Below are positions 58,754-64,000 of a stretch of DNA of 64,000 nt, one piece after another (within the stretch, counting starts at the first letter, position 1; every line of letters starts with the position of its first letter). This DNA comes from an uncultured Bacteroidota bacterium. GTDB lineage: Bacteria > Bacteroidota > Bacteroidia > Chitinophagales > Chitinophagaceae. Below the pieces are notes generated by a model. That model searched no databases and was not told the origin of the DNA. It saw only the letters and a program-made list of their open reading frames with translations. The position numbers and the translations under genes are program-made. The stretch covers positions 62,001 through 126,000 of the forward strand of contig CAIJXT010000030.1 of NCBI GenBank assembly GCA_903824665.1. The letters run 5' to 3'.

Positions 58754-59434
58754 ATGGTCCGTTCATTCGCTTTTTTCCTTTCGTTTGTTGCGCTTTCTGG
58801 GTTCTATGGTTGCAAAAAGAAGAACCAGCCTCCTGCCAATAGTGCCAGTATTATGTTTGTCAATGCATGTGCCGGCGCCACGCCGGGTATTGATGCCAAA
58901 ATCGACAATGTAAATGTCAGTGGTGCTGCCAATCTGCCATTCACCGGCAACTCAGGTTATAAATTCGTAAAGGCCAGTACACCAATCACTATTGGGTATT
59001 TTATCACCAACCTTGGTACACCCATCACCAATAAAACGGTTACACCAACAAAAGATTTGTACTATTCTTCTTTTTCAGGCGGGCTGGTTACAGCACCTAC
59101 TTCGGTTTTTGTAGCCGATGATCTCTCCGCACCTGCGACCAGCAGTGCAAAAATCAGATTTGTGAACCTGTCTGTTGATATCATGAATGTGACAGCAACA
59201 GCTCAGAATACCGTTATTGATTCTCAGGTTACCGCCATGGAGGTATCTTCTTTCATTCAGGTTCCTGCCGGTAATTACGAGCTCAAGGCAGGTGATCCTT
59301 CAAATATAAATACCGTCGTTACTACAGGAGCTACATCTCTTGCTGCTGGCAGGATCTATACACTTATGCTCACAGGTACCATCGCCGGCACTGGTGTTTC
59401 GGCGCTCAAACTCACGCTGATAACAAACAAATAG
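58754..59434 (+). CDS. DUF4397-type lipoprotein
   Basis: 226 aa. Lipobox 'SGFYGC' followed by KKK. The mature part starts 'ASIMFVNACAGATPGIDAKIDNV' and repeats a similar block later ('AKIRFVNLSVDIMNVTATA'), as in DUF4397 proteins, which are surface or periplasmic beta-sandwich pairs of unknown role. Ends 'GRIYTLMLTGTIAG', the family ending. It may be expressed separately, 60 bp after the kinase. Confidence 0.86.
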   Translation: MVRSFAFFLSFVALSGFYGCKKKNQPPANSASIMFVNACAGATPGIDAKIDNVNVSGAANLPFTGNSGYKFVKASTPITIGYFITNLGTPITNKTVTPTKDLYYSSFSGGLVTAPTSVFVADDLSAPATSSAKIRFVNLSVDIMNVTATAQNTVIDSQVTAMEVSSFIQVPAGNYELKAGDPSNINTVVTTGATSLAAGRIYTLMLTGTIAGTGVSALKLTLITNK

Positions 59435-59457
59435 TTCATTTTAATGGTCTTTTTTGG

Positions 59458-59491
59458 TTAAATTCCGGATGTATTCATGTCCGGAATTTAA
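59458..59491 (+). terminator. Hairpin after the DUF4397 gene
   Basis: Perfect 12-bp stem TTAAATTCCGGA / TCCGGAATTTAA with a 10-nt loop. There is no long T-run; terminator likely. Confidence 0.7.
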
Positions 59492-59524
59492 CTATTTGGT
59501 ATCGCCCTGGACACCAATATATAG

Positions 59525-59555
59525 TAATTTTGTAGACATCTGCAAATACAAAATT
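59525..59555. promoter_or_regulatory. Inverted repeat overlapping a -7-like element upstream of nrdJ
   Basis: AATTTTGTA / TACAAAATT, 9-bp arms with a 12-nt loop, includes TAATTTTG (59525-59532), a -7 match. It lies about 160 bp before the nrdJ ATG in a 280-bp A/T-rich gap. It could be an operator on the nrdJ promoter. No B12 riboswitch box is seen in this gap. Confidence 0.4.
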
Positions 59556-59714
59556 GTTAATGACATTAGATTAAATAATATTTTTATTGTCCGGCTTGAT
59601 ATACATGGGTTTTCCACATCATTGTTAGTTCTTTCTTCCTGTAATCAGTATTGATTTTTGATAATTTAGCTATCCTACAGAAAGTAAGTTCTTTAACTTC
59701 TAAATAATAAATTA

Positions 59715-62700
59715 ATGAGCACCAATCAACATAAAGGGCTGTCTTTCGCACGCCACTACACCCGCGACGGTGTTACTCCGTTTGACATGTTTGAGTATGA
59801 TTACCGCACATCGGTGATTCGCAATCCCAACGGGGAAAAGGTATTTGAAATGACCAATGTTGAGGTGCCAAAACACTGGTCGCAGATCGCTACAGATATC
59901 CTTGCCCAGAAGTACTTCAGAAAGGCCGGAGTACCGCAGCCCGATGGCAGCAGCGGCCGCGAGACTTCAGTAAAGCAGGTGGCCCATCGCCTTGCCCATT
60001 GCTGGCGTACATGGGGCGAGAAGTACGGCTACTTCGCGAATAAAAAAGATGCCGATATTTTTTACGACGAGCTTACGTACAGCATTATGCACCAGAGTTG
60101 TGCACCCAATTCGCCTCAGTGGTTCAATACCGGCCTGCACAATAGCTATGGTATCAATGGCAAGGCACAGGGGCATTATTATGTAGAACCCACCACCGGC
60201 AAACTCGAAAAATCGCAAAACGCCTACGAGCGCCCTCAGCCGCATGCTTGCTTCATTCTGAGTGTAGACGATGATCTGGTGAATGAGGGTGGTATCATGG
60301 ATCTGTGGGTACGTGAGGCACGCATTTTCAAATACGGATCTGGTGTCGGTACAAATTATTCCAATATCAGGGCCGAGGGCGAAAAACTGAGTGGTGGCGG
60401 TACTTCCAGCGGATTGATGAGCTTTCTGAAGATCGGCGACCGGGCCGCTGGTGCTATCAAGAGTGGCGGTACTACCCGCCGCGCTGCCAAGATGGTTTGT
60501 CTCGATCTGGACCATCCGGAGGTTGTTGATTTCATCAACTGGAAAGTAGAAGAAGAAAAGAAGGTGGCAGCGCTCATCGCAGCCGGTTATTCTTCAGACT
60601 ATGAGGGCGATGCGTACAAAACTGTATCCGGACAGAATTCCAATAACTCCCTGAGAATACCCAACGCTTTCTTTCACAGCCTTGACAACAACGGCGACTG
60701 GGAGATGACAGCGCGCAGCACCGGAAAGGTGATGAAAACGGTTCCGGCTAAGGAGCTTTGGGAGAAAATATCTTATGCAGCATGGCGCTGTGCAGATCCC
60801 GGTACACAGTACGACACTACTATTAACGAATGGCATACCTGTCCCGAGGGTGGTCCTATCAGGGCTTCCAACCCCTGCTCAGAGTACATGTTCCTCGACA
60901 ATACCGCCTGCAATCTGGCATCACTTAACCTGCGCCGCTTCTACAACGAAGAGACCGGCGTTTTTGATGTAGAAGGTTTCGAATACATGGTCAGGTTATG
61001 GACAGTAGTACTCGAGATATCAGTACTTATGGCGCAGTTCCCGTCGCCAGAAGTTGCACAGCTCAGCTACGACTACCGTACGCTGGGTTTGGGCTTTGCC
61101 AATCTCGGTTCTATGCTTATGGTGAGTGGTATTGCTTACGATAGCGAGGAGGCACGCGGTATAGCAGGCGCAATCACAGCTATTATGAACGGTGTGGCGT
61201 ACAAGACCTCTGCAGAGATGGCACGCTGCCTCGGCGCCTTCCCCAGGTTTAAAGAAAATAAAGAACACATGATGCGTGTAATGCGCAATCACCGTGCGGC
61301 TGCCTACGATGCTGCCGATGCATATGAAGGGCTTGAAATCAAACCTGTTGGTATTCATGCCAAGTATTGTCCCGATTACCTGCTCAAGGCAGCAACCAGA
61401 GCATGGGATGATGCAGTGCAGATGGGCGAGCTCTATGGCTACCGCAATGCACAGGCAACTGTTATTGCCCCCACCGGTACAATAGGCCTGGTTATGGACT
61501 GCGACACTACCGGTGTGGAACCTGACTTTGCACTGGTGAAGTTCAAGAAACTATCCGGTGGAGGTTACTTCAAGATCATCAACCAGTCTATCCCCGCAGC
61601 GCTGAAGAAGCTGGGGTATTCGCCTGAGCAGGCAGATGCCATCGTAAAATATGCAAAGGGTCATGGCACCTTTGCCGGTGCGCCGTTTATCAATCATCAG
61701 AGTCTGAGTGAGAAGGGCTTTATCGGCGAAGAGCTTAAAAAGCTGGATACAGCTGTGGAGAGCGCATTTGAGATAGGCTTTGTATTCAATGTTTACAACC
61801 TTGGCGAGGAGTGTCTGCAGCGCCTTGGCTTTACCGCCGAGCAGTATTTTGCACCCGATTTTAATCTGCTGGAGTCGCTCGGTTTCTCTGAAGAAGAAAT
61901 GGATGCGGCCAACGACTATGTGTGTGGTACTATGACCATAGAAGGTGCACCATTGCTTAAGCCCGAACACTTGTCAGTATTCGATTGTGCCAACAAATGT
62001 GGCAAGAAGGGCAAACGGTTCATTCATGCTCATGGCCATATCCGTATGATGGGTGCGGTACAGCCATTTATCAGTGGTGCCATTTCCAAGACCATCAATC
62101 TGCCCAACGAAGCCACTATTGATGAGATAAAAGATTGCTACTACCTCAGCTGGCAGTTGGGCCTCAAGGCCTGTGCATTGTACCGCGATGGATCTAAACT
62201 CAGTCAGCCACTGAGCAACAAAAGCGATAAAAAGAAGAAGGAAGAAGTAAAAGAAGACGCAGGCGACGCCAGCCAGATCATAGACATGAGCAAGCTGACG
62301 GTAAGTGAGCTCCTGGAAGAAGTAAACAAACGCGTACAGGCAAGCCCCGACACGCAGCTGAAGCGCGAGTTGAGCCGCATTGTAGAGCGCAAACAACTGC
62401 CTGCTAAACGCCGTGGCTATACCATCAAGGGAAAAGTAGGCGGTCAGGCAATCTTCCTGCGTACCGGCGAATATGGAGATGGTACATTGGGCGAGATATT
62501 TGTAGATATGGCCAAAGAAGGTGCTACCATGCGTAGCCTCCTCAACAGTTTTGCGATTGCCATTTCTGTAGGCCTGCAGTATGGTGTGCCGCTGGAGGAA
62601 TATGTAGATAAGTTTGCGTTCTCCAGGTTCGAGCCATCTGGTATGGTAGAGCACCCCAATATCAAGAGTGCGACTTCTGTACTCGATTATATTTTTAGGT

Positions 62701-63017
62701 TGCTGGCTTACGAATATCTCGACCGCGACGATCTGGTACATGTACCGGAGCCCAACCGCCGCACGCACCAGCAGGAGGTCGAGGCGCTGCAGCAGGAATT
62801 GTCGCAGGTGCGGGTCACCGCGCCACAGTCGGTACCACCTGTGCAGAAGCCCAAGGCAGCTGTGGCACCTGCACCGGTAGCTGTGAGTGCCGAAATAAAG
62901 AAACTAATGGGTACCAGTGCCGATGCGCCCGCCTGCCGCAATTGCGGCAACATTACGCTGCGCAACGGCACCTGTTACATGTGCCCCAATTGTGGTACTA
63001 CTACTGGCTGTAGCTAG
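59715..63017 (+). CDS. nrdJ: Adenosylcobalamin-dependent ribonucleotide reductase (class II)
   Basis: 1100 aa. Catalytic signatures: 'VGTNYSNIRAEGEKLSGGGTSSGL', 'ASNPCSEYMFLDNTACNLASLNL' (active-site Cys-Glu region) and 'IAPTGTIGLVMDCDTTGVEPDF'. Residues about 830-1060 are the usual TSCPD-like extension ('RRGYTIKGKVGGQAIFLRTGEYGDGTLGEIFVDMAKEGA'). The end has two zinc-type CxxC pairs ('CRNCGN', 'CYMCPNCG') and a final Cys that likely relays electrons. It makes deoxyribonucleotides with B12, independent of oxygen. No N-terminal ATP-cone is obvious. Confidence 0.95.
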   Translation: MSTNQHKGLSFARHYTRDGVTPFDMFEYDYRTSVIRNPNGEKVFEMTNVEVPKHWSQIATDILAQKYFRKAGVPQPDGSSGRETSVKQVAHRLAHCWRTWGEKYGYFANKKDADIFYDELTYSIMHQSCAPNSPQWFNTGLHNSYGINGKAQGHYYVEPTTGKLEKSQNAYERPQPHACFILSVDDDLVNEGGIMDLWVREARIFKYGSGVGTNYSNIRAEGEKLSGGGTSSGLMSFLKIGDRAAGAIKSGGTTRRAAKMVCLDLDHPEVVDFINWKVEEEKKVAALIAAGYSSDYEGDAYKTVSGQNSNNSLRIPNAFFHSLDNNGDWEMTARSTGKVMKTVPAKELWEKISYAAWRCADPGTQYDTTINEWHTCPEGGPIRASNPCSEYMFLDNTACNLASLNLRRFYNEETGVFDVEGFEYMVRLWTVVLEISVLMAQFPSPEVAQLSYDYRTLGLGFANLGSMLMVSGIAYDSEEARGIAGAITAIMNGVAYKTSAEMARCLGAFPRFKENKEHMMRVMRNHRAAAYDAADAYEGLEIKPVGIHAKYCPDYLLKAATRAWDDAVQMGELYGYRNAQATVIAPTGTIGLVMDCDTTGVEPDFALVKFKKLSGGGYFKIINQSIPAALKKLGYSPEQADAIVKYAKGHGTFAGAPFINHQSLSEKGFIGEELKKLDTAVESAFEIGFVFNVYNLGEECLQRLGFTAEQYFAPDFNLLESLGFSEEEMDAANDYVCGTMTIEGAPLLKPEHLSVFDCANKCGKKGKRFIHAHGHIRMMGAVQPFISGAISKTINLPNEATIDEIKDCYYLSWQLGLKACALYRDGSKLSQPLSNKSDKKKKEEVKEDAGDASQIIDMSKLTVSELLEEVNKRVQASPDTQLKRELSRIVERKQLPAKRRGYTIKGKVGGQAIFLRTGEYGDGTLGEIFVDMAKEGATMRSLLNSFAIAISVGLQYGVPLEEYVDKFAFSRFEPSGMVEHPNIKSATSVLDYIFRLLAYEYLDRDDLVHVPEPNRRTHQQEVEALQQELSQVRVTAPQSVPPVQKPKAAVAPAPVAVSAEIKKLMGTSADAPACRNCGNITLRNGTCYMCPNCGTTTGCS

Positions 63018-63061
63018 CAGTGTGTTTTTGAAGAAACTGAAAATTGTACAGATAAATGCGC

Positions 63062-63093
63062 TCGCCCCGCCTTGATAAAACAAGCCGGGGCGA
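63062..63093 (+). terminator. Terminator after nrdJ
   Basis: TCGCCCCG-C-CTTG / CAAG-C-CGGGGCGA stem with one mismatch and a 6-nt loop, followed by CATTTTTTT. Confidence 0.9.
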
Positions 63094-63199
63094 CATTTTT
63101 TTGGTGGGCAGGCTAAAATGCAAAAAGATATTTATGGCAATAAAGACATGCGGCAGCAATGTGTTTGAGGATATTGATATTGTAATTTCTGAATGAGTA

Positions 63200-63230
63200 T
63201 TGTTTATAGCTCTGTATTGGCCTACCTTTG
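63200..63230 (+). promoter_or_regulatory. Promoter of the DUF433 gene
   Basis: TTG (63200-63202), 20-nt spacer, TACCTTTG (63223-63230): full -33/-7 match. It starts 20 nt before the chosen ATG and rules out the track's start at 63200. Confidence 0.75.
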
Positions 63231-63250
63231 CAGCCCCAATACAGAATAGC

Positions 63251-63460
63251 ATGTGGCAGGATTTCATAGTACATAAGGAAGGGCTTTTGGGAGAAAAAGC
63301 GGTGGTGAAGGATAAAGACATAAGTGTAGACGAGGTGCTGCGCGAAATGACCCGCTGCGACACCATAGAGGATATGCTGCTGCTCTACCCCAAACTTACC
63401 AAGGATGAGGTGCTTGCCTGCATCAGCTACAGTGTCCGGCATTTCACTATAGAGCCCTAG
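63251..63460 (+). CDS. DUF433-family small protein
   Basis: 69 aa from the ATG at 63251 ('MWQDFIVHKEGLLGEKAVV'). 'KDKDISVDEVLREMTRCDTIEDMLLLYPKLTKDEVLACISYSV' follows the DUF433 winged-helix-like pattern. Such proteins are often antitoxins beside a DUF5615 or VapC-like toxin, but no toxin gene lies next to this one; bcp follows 70 bp later. It may be solitary. Confidence 0.8.
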   Translation: MWQDFIVHKEGLLGEKAVVKDKDISVDEVLREMTRCDTIEDMLLLYPKLTKDEVLACISYSVRHFTIEP

Positions 63461-63529
63461 TATCCTTTTCGAATTGGGTCCGGAACCCTCACAATTCCCG
63501 AAGATTTTTTCCATTCCTGAAATTCAACC

Positions 63530-63988
63530 ATGACATTGCAACCTGCCGACAAAGCGCCAGCCTTCAAAGCACCCGACCAGAACGGTACCGTTCATTCACT
63601 CGCAGCGTACAAAGGCAAAAAGGTAGCCCTGTATTTCTACCCGCAGGACGACACGGAAACATGTACAAAACAAGCCTGCAACCTTCGCGATAATTTCTCG
63701 CTGCTGGCAGAGCATGGTATCACCATTCTGGGAGTAAGCCCTGATGCCGAAAAGAGCCACAAAAAATTCGAACAGAAATACAGCCTGCCTTTCCCGCTGC
63801 TCGTAGACACAGATTTGAAAATAGCCAAGGCTTATGGAGTGTGGGATATGAAGAAATTTATGGGGCGAGAGTACATGGGCATTTTACGCACTACATTTCT
63901 CATTAACGAAAAAGGGAGAATCGTAAACATTATAGAACGTGTGATCTCCAAAAATCATGCACAACAGATCATAGACAACTGGATATAG
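63530..63988 (+). CDS. bcp: Thiol peroxidase Bcp (peroxiredoxin Q)
   Basis: 152 aa, full length. The peroxidatic Cys and a resolving Cys five residues later are in 'ETCTKQACNLRD' (Bcp pattern; the common TPGC is TETC here). 'ALYFYPQDDTETC', 'ILGVSPDAEKSHKKF' and 'LRTTFLINEKGRI' complete the fold. It reduces hydroperoxides with thioredoxin in the cytosol. The gene is complete; the window ends 12 bp after it. Confidence 0.96.
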   Translation: MTLQPADKAPAFKAPDQNGTVHSLAAYKGKKVALYFYPQDDTETCTKQACNLRDNFSLLAEHGITILGVSPDAEKSHKKFEQKYSLPFPLLVDTDLKIAKAYGVWDMKKFMGREYMGILRTTFLINEKGRIVNIIERVISKNHAQQIIDNWI

Positions 63989-64000
63989 ATCTTGGCGGGA

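Noticed and set aside
59454-59654. 66-aa ORF before nrdJ
   Set aside because: It starts inside the terminator hairpin of the previous gene and has no domain features.
59435-59714. Cobalamin riboswitch before nrdJ
   Set aside because: I looked for a B12-box-like sequence and the usual multi-stem layout and saw neither; only a simple inverted repeat is present.

Overview
The window comes from a member of the Bacteroidota, most likely the Chitinophagales/Chitinophagaceae. Support is a SusC/SusD pair, a PorP/SprF type IX secretion protein, a fused DAHP synthase-chorismate mutase of the Bacteroidota type, several promoters of the TTG-N19/20-TAnnTTTG kind, an almost complete lack of Shine-Dalgarno sites, and many lipoproteins with a 'CKKK' lipobox. 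No database search was possible; all names come from motifs and overall protein appearance.

Layout. 1-9.1 kb: the end of a multi-haem-type cytochrome, a creD/winged-helix/membrane-protein regulatory cluster with two matching operators, a small membrane protein plus an ABC ATPase, two tandem peptide (POT) transporters and purD. 9.1-11.6 kb: a repeat-rich, gene-poor stretch with a GNAT protein and a YceI protein. 11.6-20.7 kb: a transglutaminase-like protein, shikimate genes (DAHP synthase-chorismate mutase, aroE), a methyltransferase, and the rplM-rpsI-rpsB-tsf ribosomal cluster, in which S2 carries an unusual Gly/Arg-rich tail. 20.7-28.3 kb: an orphan SusC-SusD-lipoprotein operon, then nusG, secE and tRNA-Trp. 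28.4-35.9 kb: VanZ, gcvH, aminopeptidase P, a VWA protein, a GH3 protein, rplU-rpmA and an AAPAKK-repeat histone-H1-like protein.

35.9-42.2 kb is an A/T-rich accessory island. It holds a HicBA toxin-antitoxin pair between two copies of a 55-bp repeat, then an overlapping five-gene operon: DNA cytosine methyltransferase, a double-GHKL ATPase/histidine-kinase-like protein, a receiver-domain protein, a caspase/CHAT-like protease and a decayed Vsr endonuclease. It ends at what looks like the 3' fragment of a tRNA gene. I read this as a candidate phosphorelay-to-protease defence system and as the most interesting object in the window.

42.2-64 kb is again core-like: clpP, adk-obgE, a rhodanese protein, T9SS and small exported proteins, a MoxR ATPase, MazG-like protein, rnhB, a TonB receptor and a beta-helix lipoprotein that share a strikingly phased 11-bp promoter repeat (PhoB-like), moaD-moaE, upp, a TPR histidine kinase, a DUF4397 lipoprotein, class II ribonucleotide reductase (nrdJ), a DUF433 protein and bcp.
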